64,000 nucleotides of DNA from UBA2093 sp044340485 (GTDB taxonomy: Bacteria > Actinomycetota > Acidimicrobiia > Acidimicrobiales > Ilumatobacteraceae), in assembly GCA_044340485.1 (NCBI GenBank), contig JBIITN010000001.1:78846-142845 (forward strand), in the 5' to 3' direction. The translations under genes were made by a program, and so were the position numbers. Position 1 is the stretch's first letter, and each line of letters begins with the position of its first letter. A model generated the notes under the pieces. That model did no database searches. It was not told the origin of the DNA and worked only from the letters and a program-made list of their open reading frames with translations. Of the stretch, positions 8,440-15,935 are shown one piece after another.

Positions 8440-8706
8440 CTAGAACTCGTAGTTCGGATCGCCCATGTCCCATTCCAGGGAAATGCGCTCACGTTCAGCG
8501 TCACGCACAATGCGTGCCATGTTTCGGCGAAATTGTGGGTCATCTCGTGGCAACAAAACAAGGCGTGCAAGCACCCGGGCGCGGAACTCCTCGAGCAGAG
8601 TGCGGTCGCCATAGTCGCCATAGACCTCCCAGTGGGGAGAGATGGGTCCAAGAAAGACGATGCGCGCATGGGCTACTGGTGGCTCGTGAATTGCGACGTC
8701 TGACAT
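8440..8706 (-). CDS. Conserved-looking hypothetical protein, 88 aa
   Basis: The start is well supported: AGGAGG lies 6 nt before the ATG at 8706. The protein is acidic-basic mixed and soluble, with HARIVFLGPISPHWEV, a central DYGDRTLLEEFRARVLARL helix, and an ending MGDPNYEF. No known domain or catalytic motif is recognised. No membrane segment or signal peptide. It is transcribed in the same direction as ppk, about 120 nt upstream, but the PHO-like repeats between suggest separate control. I believe similar short proteins occur in other Acidimicrobiia, from memory only. Confidence 0.7.
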   Translation of the reverse strand: MSDVAIHEPPVAHARIVFLGPISPHWEVYGDYGDRTLLEEFRARVLARLVLLPRDDPQFRRNMARIVRDAERERISLEWDMGDPNYEF

Positions 8707-8768
8707 GGAAAGCCTCCTGGGCTGTGACGGTATGAGAACGAATGAGAATTACCGCCCTTCATGCTATC

Positions 8769-8789
8769 GGGCATGCGTGACACATGCCC
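8769..8789. promoter_or_regulatory. Inverted repeat in the whiB / hypothetical-gene intergenic region
   Basis: GGGCATG, a 7-nt loop, then CATGCCC: a perfect 7-bp inverted repeat. No T-run follows on either strand, so an operator is more likely than a terminator. It lies between two divergent genes (8706 and 8959). The rest of this 252-nt interval shows no further gene. Confidence 0.35.
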
Positions 8790-8958
8790 TGCCCCTTCTT
8801 TCCCCTTAGTTTCAAGGCTTTCTTCAGTAATCCTTACCTTCTCAAACTGATTGTCGGCCCACCACAATGCTTGAATGGATGTGCGGGAACTTTCCGCCAT
8901 GGATCAACGTCAGATGTTGATACGAACCAACCAGCGCAAATAGCGCGAAGGAGGAGCC

Positions 8959-9264
8959 ATGTTCAGAAAATCTTTAGAGGTCACCGCAGTGGCCCCTCGT
9001 CCATTCGACGATTCCCCCACTGCGTGGATGGCTGACGGCAACTGTCGCAACTATGCGCCTGCGGTCTTTTTCCCCTCCGATGGAGTGGGCGTCGACCGTG
9101 CCCGTGCCATCTGTAAGGGATGCCCCGTAGCAGGCACCTGTCTCGAATACGCCCTCGAGCACCGCATCGAACACGGTGTCTGGGGTGGCTGTAGCGAACG
9201 CGAGCGTCGCCGCATCTTAAAGCGGCGTCGGAATGAGGCAGAGGCAGAGGCAGAGGTCGCCTAA
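8959..9264 (+). CDS. WhiB-family iron-sulfur transcription factor
   Basis: 101 aa. Four cysteines at 29, 52, 55 and 61 give the C-x22-C-x2-C-x5-C ligand set for a [4Fe-4S] cluster, followed by the GVWGG turn and a basic DNA-binding tail (SERERRRILKRRRN). The start is fixed by GAAGGAGGAG just before the ATG. The last residues are a short Glu-Ala repeat (EAEAEAEVA), encoded by a gaggca repeat. WhiB proteins act with the principal sigma factor in development, redox or antibiotic responses in actinobacteria. A second whiB lies 2.3 kb away. The stop overlaps the convergent sulfotransferase stop by 4 nt. Confidence 0.95.
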   Translation: MFRKSLEVTAVAPRPFDDSPTAWMADGNCRNYAPAVFFPSDGVGVDRARAICKGCPVAGTCLEYALEHRIEHGVWGGCSERERRRILKRRRNEAEAEAEVA

Positions 9265-10169
9265 GTCCCGATTCGGGTCGTCCACTTCTTCACAGCATCC
9301 ATTTCGGTGTGGATAGCTGACCCAAGTTCTTCCTCCAACACCTGATAGCGCGAGAAATACTTCGTGTGATCAGGAGCGAAACGCTGTGATACACGGCGAG
9401 TAATGAACCGTCGTGTGCGCAACATGTCGCGACCACCAAAACTTTCGCCATACCAGTTGAGTGCAGAGTTCATTGCCAGTTCCAATCGCAACGGACCTAA
9501 ATGCATCGCGTTGAGTCGCTGCAAATCGTTCGTGTTGACATGCGATGTCAACGACGTATCAAGCACCAACGACAACTGTCGCCAAAAACGTTCTGGCTGT
9601 GCAATGAAAGCCTCGAAATCAGAGACAATCACGTTGCGCGACCCAAACAACGATGCATAACGCTCGACAAGTGATGAGATCGCAAAAGTTCCCGTGTCAT
9701 TCGCACGATCTTCACGTACACGTTCAAGGAATGTCTCGTAATCCATTGCATACCCTTCACGCACCCAGTGCATCCACGTGGAACGCAATTGGCTGACAGG
9801 TTCACGCATCATCATCAATACCGACGCCGACCACGAAGTACTCGCTAAACGATGTGCCCGCTCTGTCGGAGACACCAAACCTTCAAACCACACACGTTGA
9901 GGCATGGCAATAAGGCCCTCATCCGACAGAATGACCGGAAGTTGTGGATCACGTCGAGATTGCAATAACAGATTGTTGAGCAGATCAACATTCCATGCAC
10001 TCGTAGTGCACAACTCGTGAATAACAGCTAGTGCGTCGTCTCCGCCGTTGCGATTGAACGGTTTTCCAGCGAGGTTTGGATAATCACAAAGTTGACGCTG
10101 CAATGATGTGGTCGCCGTCTTTGGCCACCCGACATGAAACAGGACGCGATTTTCTGTTGCTTCAGACAC
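9261..10169 (-). CDS. Sulfotransferase-family protein
   Basis: 302 aa, GTG start. The N-terminal VLFHVGWPKTATTSLQRQL is the 5'-phosphosulfate-binding loop of PAPS-dependent sulfotransferases (consensus G-x-x-K-(S/A/T)-G/A-T-T-x-L). A second motif, SVLMMMREPVSQLRSTW, matches the 3'-phosphate-binding Arg...Ser pattern (R-x-P...R-S). It should transfer sulfate from PAPS to a carbohydrate or lipid acceptor in the cytoplasm; the acceptor is not predictable. It has no obvious operon partner: the next gene on this strand, tatA, is 24 nt upstream and could be co-transcribed with it. Confidence 0.8.
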   Translation of the reverse strand: MSEATENRVLFHVGWPKTATTSLQRQLCDYPNLAGKPFNRNGGDDALAVIHELCTTSAWNVDLLNNLLLQSRRDPQLPVILSDEGLIAMPQRVWFEGLVSPTERAHRLASTSWSASVLMMMREPVSQLRSTWMHWVREGYAMDYETFLERVREDRANDTGTFAISSLVERYASLFGSRNVIVSDFEAFIAQPERFWRQLSLVLDTSLTSHVNTNDLQRLNAMHLGPLRLELAMNSALNWYGESFGGRDMLRTRRFITRRVSQRFAPDHTKYFSRYQVLEEELGSAIHTEMDAVKKWTTRIGT

Positions 10170-10193
10170 AACACCACGCGTGGAACGTATCGA

Positions 10194-10361
10194 TTACTGG
10201 TTGGATGAATCAGAGGACTTTTCATCCTCGATAGCCTTCTTGAACTCTTTTTGTGCAGAGCCGAGATTCTTTGCCAACTTGGGGAGTTGCGACCCACCAA
10301 AGATGACCAGAACAACGACAAGCACGATGATGAGCTCTGGGCCGTTGACAAACGAGATCAT
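10194..10361 (-). CDS. tatA: Twin-arginine translocase subunit TatA/E
   Basis: 55 aa from the ATG at 10361; an upstream in-frame start would add 27 unlikely residues and run into the divergent ftcD start. The single membrane helix (NGPELIIVLVVVLVIFGGSQLPKLAKNLG) and the FG-x2-x-LPxLA hinge are diagnostic, followed by an amphipathic helix (SAQKEFKKAIE) and a Ser/Asp tail. TatA forms the pore-like assembly that exports folded proteins. It is short for TatA and stands apart from any tatBC. Divergent from ftcD with only 46 nt between starts. Confidence 0.93.
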   Translation of the reverse strand: MISFVNGPELIIVLVVVLVIFGGSQLPKLAKNLGSAQKEFKKAIEDEKSSDSSNQ

Positions 10362-10407
10362 GACGTTGACGGTAGCAGTAGTGATGCGGTTTTGGTAGGC
10401 AGAATGG

Positions 10408-11211
10408 GTGCTGGAATGTGTCATCAATGTGAGCGAGGGCACTCATCTAGAGGCGGTGGCCACTTTTGCCCAGTCTGTGGCAGATGACCTACTCGATGTG
10501 CACTCCGATCCCGACCACCACCGCAGTGTTTTCACACTCGTGGGCACATGGGCCCCTCGTGAATTGGCAACCCACGTTGTTGATATGTGCAACATCAATG
10601 ACCACTATGGAGTCCATCCACGCCTTGGTGCTGTCGACGTAGTGCCGTTTATTGCACTTGACGGATCAACCGAACAAGACGCATTACAGGCACGAAACGA
10701 ATTTGCCGAATGGGCAGCCTCACGATTACACGTTCCATGTTTTCTGTATGGACCAGAGCGCACACTTCCATTTATTCGAAAGCACGCGTGGAAAGGGCTA
10801 CTGCCAGACATTGGCCCACAATCGCCTCATCCCACCGCGGGAGCAATGTGTGTCGGTGTACGTCGTCCGCTCGTTGCGTACAACTTGTGGCTGACAAGTC
10901 CGCTTGATGTTGCAATGAGTATTGCTGCATCTATCCGCAGCGACACGGTTCGCGCTCTTGGGCTGCAGGTGAGCGAATTCACCCAGGTCAGTATGAATTT
11001 GGTGGAACCAGAAATCACAGGACCACATCACGTGTATGACTTAGTGGCACAACATGTTGAGATTCACCATGCAGAACTTGTTGGCCTCATACCAGCTCGC
11101 GCACTGGCGCCGATTCCGCGAGATCAGTGGCAACGACTAGATGTATCGCCTCAGCAGACTATTGAATGGCAAATTGCCCAACGAATGGAGCGGCTGCGCA
11201 ATCGCGACTAG
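10408..11211 (+). CDS. ftcD: Glutamate formimidoyltransferase-like protein
   Basis: 267 aa, GTG start chosen because it gives LECVINVSEG at the very N-terminus, the family hallmark. Other family blocks are DPDHHRSVFTLVG (with the catalytic His pair region), HPRLGAVDVVPFIAL and a C-terminal QVSMNLVEPEITGPHHVY. The enzyme moves a formimino group from formiminoglutamate to tetrahydrofolate in histidine breakdown, linking to one-carbon metabolism. No histidine-degradation genes are adjacent, so the actual role could be folate housekeeping. Only the transferase part is present, not the cyclodeaminase fusion. Confidence 0.85.
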   Translation: MLECVINVSEGTHLEAVATFAQSVADDLLDVHSDPDHHRSVFTLVGTWAPRELATHVVDMCNINDHYGVHPRLGAVDVVPFIALDGSTEQDALQARNEFAEWAASRLHVPCFLYGPERTLPFIRKHAWKGLLPDIGPQSPHPTAGAMCVGVRRPLVAYNLWLTSPLDVAMSIAASIRSDTVRALGLQVSEFTQVSMNLVEPEITGPHHVYDLVAQHVEIHHAELVGLIPARALAPIPRDQWQRLDVSPQQTIEWQIAQRMERLRNRD

Positions 11212-11244
11212 CCAACTGTGTTTTATTTGGCCTGCGATGTTTTC

Positions 11245-11538
11245 TCAGCCAGCTACAACCTTCTTGTTGGCTTGAGCGCGAGCACGACGCAAGCGACGAC
11301 GTTCACGCTCTGATAGTCCGCCCCAGATTCCAAACTTCTCGCCATTAACCAATGCGAACTCGAGACAGTCTTCGCGCACGACACAGCCGCGACATACTTC
11401 TTTTGCTTCACGAGTACTTGCACCGCGCTCTGGAAAGAAGAGATCAGGATCTACGCCGAGACAGTTTGCGTTGTCTTGCCAACCGCGCTCTTGACTAAAA
11501 AAAGCCACCGGTTCTTCTGTGATGTTGTTCTCTTGCAT
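11245..11538 (-). CDS. WhiB-family iron-sulfur transcription factor (second copy)
   Basis: 97 aa. Cysteines 26, 49, 52 and 58 repeat the C-x22-C-x2-C-x5-C pattern, followed by GIWGGLSERERRRLRRARAQ. GGGGAGG six nt before the ATG fixes the start. It differs from the WhiB at 8959 outside the core, so these are paralogs of different subfamily rather than a recent duplication; the WQDNANCLGVDPDLFFPERG lead-in resembles WhiB2/WhmD or WhiB1. Its long 5' region contains inverted repeats (see 11572 and 11705). Confidence 0.94.
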   Translation of the reverse strand: MQENNITEEPVAFFSQERGWQDNANCLGVDPDLFFPERGASTREAKEVCRGCVVREDCLEFALVNGEKFGIWGGLSERERRRLRRARAQANKKVVAG

Positions 11539-11571
11539 TTTGCGCCTCCCCGAGGTTTCCCCCGCAGTTCC

Positions 11572-11587
11572 CGCAGACGTATCTGCG
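11572..11587. promoter_or_regulatory. Inverted repeat in the whiB 5' region
   Basis: CGCAGA-cgta-TCTGCG, 34 nt before the WhiB start codon. A 6-bp perfect inverted repeat at this place may be an operator or a leader hairpin. Two short CCCGCAG direct repeats lie beside it. Confidence 0.3.
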
Positions 11588-11704
11588 ACAAACGGACCGC
11601 TCTTTCAGATCCCTCACAACCACTTCGCCAAGCCGACGTACGAACGAGCCCGTTGGGCCTCGCCGACCTTGTCAGCCTTGACGCACTAGTGACTAATGCG
11701 ACCC

Positions 11705-11716
11705 CTGTAATTACAG
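11705..11716. promoter_or_regulatory. Perfect 12-bp palindrome CTGTAATTACAG
   Basis: It lies in the 255-nt interval between the WhiB start (11538) and the end of the vWA gene (11794), about 167 nt from the WhiB ATG. This interval holds no credible gene. A regulator-binding site for WhiB expression is possible; no regulator is identified. Confidence 0.3.
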
Positions 11717-11793
11717 TCGTGTCATTCTTACAAAATGCCCAATAAAACGCAAGTTCTCATGTGATTTGCTGGGAGCGAACGTGCGTTCGTGGA

Positions 11794-13803
11794 TTAGTGG
11801 CGGCCGCCAGAACGACTCATCTGGCGTTTGTTCTCCAAGAAATCCACAAGCACGTAATCGCCAAGTGACTCAGGATCAGTAAAAAACGCACGACCGCGAT
11901 TGATGTGCGTGAGCTGTTCAATGAATGCTCGCAATGCGCCCGTTGCATCGAGAACAAAAGTATTTATCCGTATATCGTCTTTCGTGCAGTACATCACTTC
12001 ACGCAACGTTGCCTCGACTGTTTCTCTCACTGGTGGATAATTGAAATACACATCCCCACTACGGGTGATATGGGCAGTGGGTTCACCATCAGTAATCATG
12101 ATGATCTGCTTAGTACCGGTTTGACGCGCGAGCAATTGGCGCGCAAGTCGGAACCCATGTTGCATGTTGGTGCCGTATGCAAGGTCCCACGACACCTCAG
12201 GTAATTGTTCGTGAGTGAGGACATGAGCGGTTTCGCTAAAGCCCACAAGACCCAAATAATCACGTGGGAATTGGCTACTAATGAGCGAATGCAACGCCAT
12301 CGCGACCTTTTTTGCCGGCACAAAGTTGCCACGCATCGGCATTGACATCGACAAGTCCAACATAAGAACCGTCGATGATCGAGTCGAATGTTCGGTGCGT
12401 TCAATCTCGAAATCATCAGGCGACAACCGCACCGGCGTGCCACCACCCTGTCGCGTCACCGCATTACGAATGGTGCGTTGAATGTCGAGACGAAACGGGT
12501 CACCGTATTCATAGGGTTTTGACTCGTACGTGCGTTCATGACCAACACCATCTTTTTCGATGCGGTGTTGCCCAAACTTGTCTTTCGACATTTTGCTAAA
12601 CAATTCTCGCAACGAGTTGTTCCCAATCGCACGCAGTCCGCGTGGTGACAACTCGAGTCGACCTTCTTTACGGTTTGCGAGACCTGCCTCTTCGAGCAAT
12701 TTTGCGATCTTGGCAAGTCGCTCCATTGATTGAGCGGCATCATCACCAAGCAAGTCCCTCACTCGGTCAAGGTCTGCTTCGGCAAGTGCAGAGGGGTTGG
12801 AAGCATTGCGAATGAGGTTTTCCAACTGGTCCAATTGACCCATGTTCTGCATGGCCTGCATGGCCTCTCCCATGCCCATTTGCTCGGTGCCATCGAACTG
12901 GTACTCGCGTCCCCACCCCTGCTGAGGGAACATGCCTTGAAGGTGCTCACTTAACTGTTGCATCTGCCATTGCAGATCCATGTCTTCCATTAACTGATCA
13001 GAGAGTTGCTGTAACTGCGCACGTTGTTCGGGTGTCATCGAGTTCAACATCGCCTGCATTGCTTGCATGCGCTGGGCCATGATCTCAAGTAACTCATCGA
13101 GAGTCTGGGGATTTTCGGGGAAGAAGTCACCGTAGTTTTCCATGAACTCTTCGAACTTTGGATCTTCACCATTGTTGCGGCGTTCGATCATTTGGTTGAG
13201 CTCAGCGATCATGTCTTTCATGCGTTGCATGTCTTCTTGCGACATGCTTTCCATGTCGCCTTTCATCTGATCAAGGAACTGCTGCATCATTTGTTCGCGC
13301 AGCTTTTCCATCAATTCATCGAAACGATGCTTCGCGTCTGCGGACTCAAAGTCGTACGCCTGCAACTCTTTCACCTTGCCCGCCAAGTCGTCGGGCAACA
13401 TGTCGAGTCGGAAATTGCGATCCATCGACGAGTCGCGGGCGGTTTGCGCACGACGATCGTCTCCTGATTGTTCGGCGTCTCGTAACGCTTGCTCAATGGC
13501 ATGACGCTCTTCGTCAACGATGTCTTGCAAGGCGTCAACTATCTCGGAATAGACACCACCAAGGTCACCTGAGTCTTGAATCTCTTGACGTCGGTCACGA
13601 ATGCGTTCGAGCATTTCGGTGAGCCCCTCGATGCGATTGCCGTCTTGGTCGGTCATACCCGAGCGCATCAGTCGCCTGAGAGCTGCGTTTAAGTCCCCGT
13701 GGTACAAGAGGTCGTCGGTGATCTCACCGAGGATGGCGTCGGCATCAAGGTCGAAGCCCTTCTGGGTGCCATCCCAACGGGAGTATGTGAAACGCTGACG
13801 CAT
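11794..13803 (-). CDS. von Willebrand factor A domain protein (CoxE/BchD-like partner of a MoxR AAA ATPase)
   Basis: 669 aa. A C-terminal vWA domain (about 475-650) has the MIDAS motif DLSMSM at 483 and ITDGEPTAH further on. The N-terminal two thirds is helical, charged and strikingly rich in Met and Gln between about 170 and 330 (runs such as MMQQFLDQMKGDMESM and AMQAMLNSM), with Gln/Met-rich coiled-coil character. Such proteins pair with MoxR/ChlI-type ATPases as metal-dependent chaperones or chelatase-like assemblies. That partner is the AAA gene at 14402, on the same strand, but a convergently placed cyclase gene separates them. Start codon follows a basic RQRFTYSRWDG typical of this family. 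Confidence 0.85.
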   Translation of the reverse strand: MRQRFTYSRWDGTQKGFDLDADAILGEITDDLLYHGDLNAALRRLMRSGMTDQDGNRIEGLTEMLERIRDRRQEIQDSGDLGGVYSEIVDALQDIVDEERHAIEQALRDAEQSGDDRRAQTARDSSMDRNFRLDMLPDDLAGKVKELQAYDFESADAKHRFDELMEKLREQMMQQFLDQMKGDMESMSQEDMQRMKDMIAELNQMIERRNNGEDPKFEEFMENYGDFFPENPQTLDELLEIMAQRMQAMQAMLNSMTPEQRAQLQQLSDQLMEDMDLQWQMQQLSEHLQGMFPQQGWGREYQFDGTEQMGMGEAMQAMQNMGQLDQLENLIRNASNPSALAEADLDRVRDLLGDDAAQSMERLAKIAKLLEEAGLANRKEGRLELSPRGLRAIGNNSLRELFSKMSKDKFGQHRIEKDGVGHERTYESKPYEYGDPFRLDIQRTIRNAVTRQGGGTPVRLSPDDFEIERTEHSTRSSTVLMLDLSMSMPMRGNFVPAKKVAMALHSLISSQFPRDYLGLVGFSETAHVLTHEQLPEVSWDLAYGTNMQHGFRLARQLLARQTGTKQIIMITDGEPTAHITRSGDVYFNYPPVRETVEATLREVMYCTKDDIRINTFVLDATGALRAFIEQLTHINRGRAFFTDPESLGDYVLVDFLENKRQMSRSGGRH

Positions 13804-13837
13804 AACTGCAACTTAGTGCTCTATCGTGGTACACGCC

Positions 13838-14389
13838 ATGCGCGTACCACGCACCTTCGCTTTTGTAGACATCTCCGGCTTCACCAATTTCACCACCGAA
13901 AATGGTGATGACGCCGCCGGGCGACTTTTGGCGTCGTGGCGAGCAGTTACTCGCGATGTTGCCTCTGAAACCGGTGTTCGTATCGCAAAGTGGTTAGGAG
14001 ATGGCTGCATGATCGTGGCCGTAGAGCAACGTGACGCCATCGTATTTGCGATGGAGCTACAAAAACGCTCCAATAAGGCCTGTGCGCCATTGTCGATACG
14101 TGTTGGCGTCGCTAGTGGTCTTGCGCTGTTGTTTGAAGGCGACGACTACATCGGAACCGCTGTCAACACAGCGGCGCGTCTGTGTGATGCAGCTGAGCCA
14201 TTTGAAGTTCTTATTCCTCGTGAACAGATTGAAGATCTCCCTGAAGGTGTCGTGGCCATACCGCATGAATCTCTTACCCTGCGTGGTCTTCCCGAAGCTC
14301 TCCCTGTGTGTGTGCTTGAAGGAGAACCTGTCAACACTGCACGTAATGACACTGGTGAGTTATGGACACGCTCGCCGTTTGTTGGCTAA
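13838..14389 (+). CDS. Stand-alone class III adenylate/guanylate cyclase domain
   Basis: 183 aa from the ATG at 13838; a GTG four codons upstream (13826) is an alternative, neither has a strong Shine-Dalgarno. Almost the whole protein is a cyclase homology domain: FAFVDISGFT with the first metal Asp, LGDGCMI with the second, and GTAVNTAARL with the transition-state Asn and Arg. It lacks regulatory or membrane domains. It should make cAMP (or cGMP) in the cytoplasm if dimeric. It lies on the opposite strand, wedged with 22 and 12 nt spacing between the vWA and AAA genes, which suggests insertion into a former two-gene operon. Confidence 0.82.
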   Translation: MRVPRTFAFVDISGFTNFTTENGDDAAGRLLASWRAVTRDVASETGVRIAKWLGDGCMIVAVEQRDAIVFAMELQKRSNKACAPLSIRVGVASGLALLFEGDDYIGTAVNTAARLCDAAEPFEVLIPREQIEDLPEGVVAIPHESLTLRGLPEALPVCVLEGEPVNTARNDTGELWTRSPFVG

Positions 14390-14401
14390 CGATTACTCCA
14401 T

Positions 14402-15829
14402 TTAGGAACGTGAACGGTACGTTGCGGCACCACCCGATACGTCTTTATTCAAACGACGTGACAGGTGCAAACCTTCAAGAATGAATTCAACCGCACTAGC
14501 AACCATCGTCGGAGAATCATCGCCGCCTGTCAATGCAAGAACTGGTTCACGTAGTGAGGGAATGCGCTGCAGTAATTCTGCTTCTTCAGTGGCCGTGAGA
14601 TCTTCACCGACATGAGCAATGGTGCCCTCTTCAAAAGCAGCTATCACAGGCGCCATCTTGTCGTGCGCGGCAAGTTGCTTGTAGACCGTTAAGACAGCCG
14701 CTGACACAAGTTGTTGCAAAATTGCCGATTCGCGACCTTCCTCGAGTGCTTCAATTTCGATCTTGCCACTTGTGCTTGCAGCGAGTGCTTCAAGGTCTGA
14801 TACACGCGGCACAACTTCTTTTTCTCCCGCACGTAACGCTCGACGAACCGCATTTGCGTTCATGGTTTCGAAGTTGCTCACTGATAATCGAACACTCACA
14901 CCGCTTCGTTGATTCACATGGTTGCTCTCGCGAGCGAGTTGAGAAAACATCGCCACAATGTGTTCCATAAAACTTGGGACACGAACGCTAACTTCACCAA
15001 TGCTTGCGGTACGTGCCTCTTGCCGCAAGATCGCGACTTCGGTATCGACATCAAGTGGATAGTGCGTGCGAATTTGGCTTCCAAAACGATCCTTCAGGGG
15101 CGTAATGATGCGACCGCGGTTGGTGTAGTCCTCGGGGTTTGCCGAGGCCACCAGCAACACATCAAGTGGGAGTCGGATCTTGTAACCGCGAATCTGTACG
15201 TCGCGTTCTTCCAACACATTCAAAAGTCCGACCTGAATTCGCTCTGCAAGGTCGGGCAACTCATTGATTGCAAAGATGCCGCGATTGGTGCGCGGAACAA
15301 GTCCGTAATGCAATGTGAGTTCGTCGGAGAGGTAACGTCCCTCAGCAACTTTGATTGGGTCAACTTCGCCAATGAGGTCGGCAATTGAAGTGTCAGGAGT
15401 TGCCAATTTCTCGCCAAAACGCGCGTCGCGATGAACCCATCCAATAGGAGTGTTGTCTCCCATTTCCGCCACAAGGTCACGAGCATGACGTGAAACGGGG
15501 TGATACGGATCATCGTTTATTTCACTGCCCTCAATAATGGGCATCCACTGGTCGAGTAATCCGGTGAGCGAACGAATCATGCGTGTCTTTGCCTGACCAC
15601 GCTCTCCCAAAAAGACAATGTCGTGACCAGCAAGCAGTGCATTTTCAAGTTGTGGCATGACAGTATCTTCGTACCCGAGTACACCTTCAAACAATGGACG
15701 CCCCTGGATGATGCAATTCACCGCGTTGCGCCGCATCTCTTCTTTCACCGGCACTGACTGCCAACCAGAAGCTTTTAGATCGCCCAGCGTTGTGGGTAGC
15801 GATTGTGGCGGAACAACGACGTCACTCAT
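14402..15829 (-). CDS. MoxR/magnesium-chelatase-I-like AAA+ ATPase
   Basis: 475 aa from the ATG at 15829 (a longer frame to 15883 lacks support). Walker A appears as GERGQAKT at about residue 75, Walker B as GIFAINELPD, sensor 1 as LLVASANPEDY and an Arg-finger region TPLKDRFGSQIRTHYP. This is the ChlI/BchI-like group that works with vWA proteins; here the likely partner is encoded at 11794. The C-terminal helical lid is followed by a 100-residue extension with LLQRIPSLREPVLALTGGDD. No chlorophyll genes are near, so a chaperone-like role in metalloenzyme or complex assembly is more likely than Mg chelation. Confidence 0.87.
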   Translation of the reverse strand: MSDVVVPPQSLPTTLGDLKASGWQSVPVKEEMRRNAVNCIIQGRPLFEGVLGYEDTVMPQLENALLAGHDIVFLGERGQAKTRMIRSLTGLLDQWMPIIEGSEINDDPYHPVSRHARDLVAEMGDNTPIGWVHRDARFGEKLATPDTSIADLIGEVDPIKVAEGRYLSDELTLHYGLVPRTNRGIFAINELPDLAERIQVGLLNVLEERDVQIRGYKIRLPLDVLLVASANPEDYTNRGRIITPLKDRFGSQIRTHYPLDVDTEVAILRQEARTASIGEVSVRVPSFMEHIVAMFSQLARESNHVNQRSGVSVRLSVSNFETMNANAVRRALRAGEKEVVPRVSDLEALAASTSGKIEIEALEEGRESAILQQLVSAAVLTVYKQLAAHDKMAPVIAAFEEGTIAHVGEDLTATEEAELLQRIPSLREPVLALTGGDDSPTMVASAVEFILEGLHLSRRLNKDVSGGAATYRSRS

Positions 15830-15935
15830 GCCCGCACAGTATCGGAGTTCTCCGTAAAGCACACAACGCGTAAATACACGCATAAATCCCCACTAATGCC
15901 ACCGCAGTGGCCGAAAAGGTCATGCGCACTAACGT

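Noticed and set aside
8355..8669. A 104-codon minus-strand frame overlapping the 88-aa hypothetical gene.
   Set aside because: The 88-aa frame has a perfect AGGAGG at the right distance; this one has none and has a less protein-like composition.
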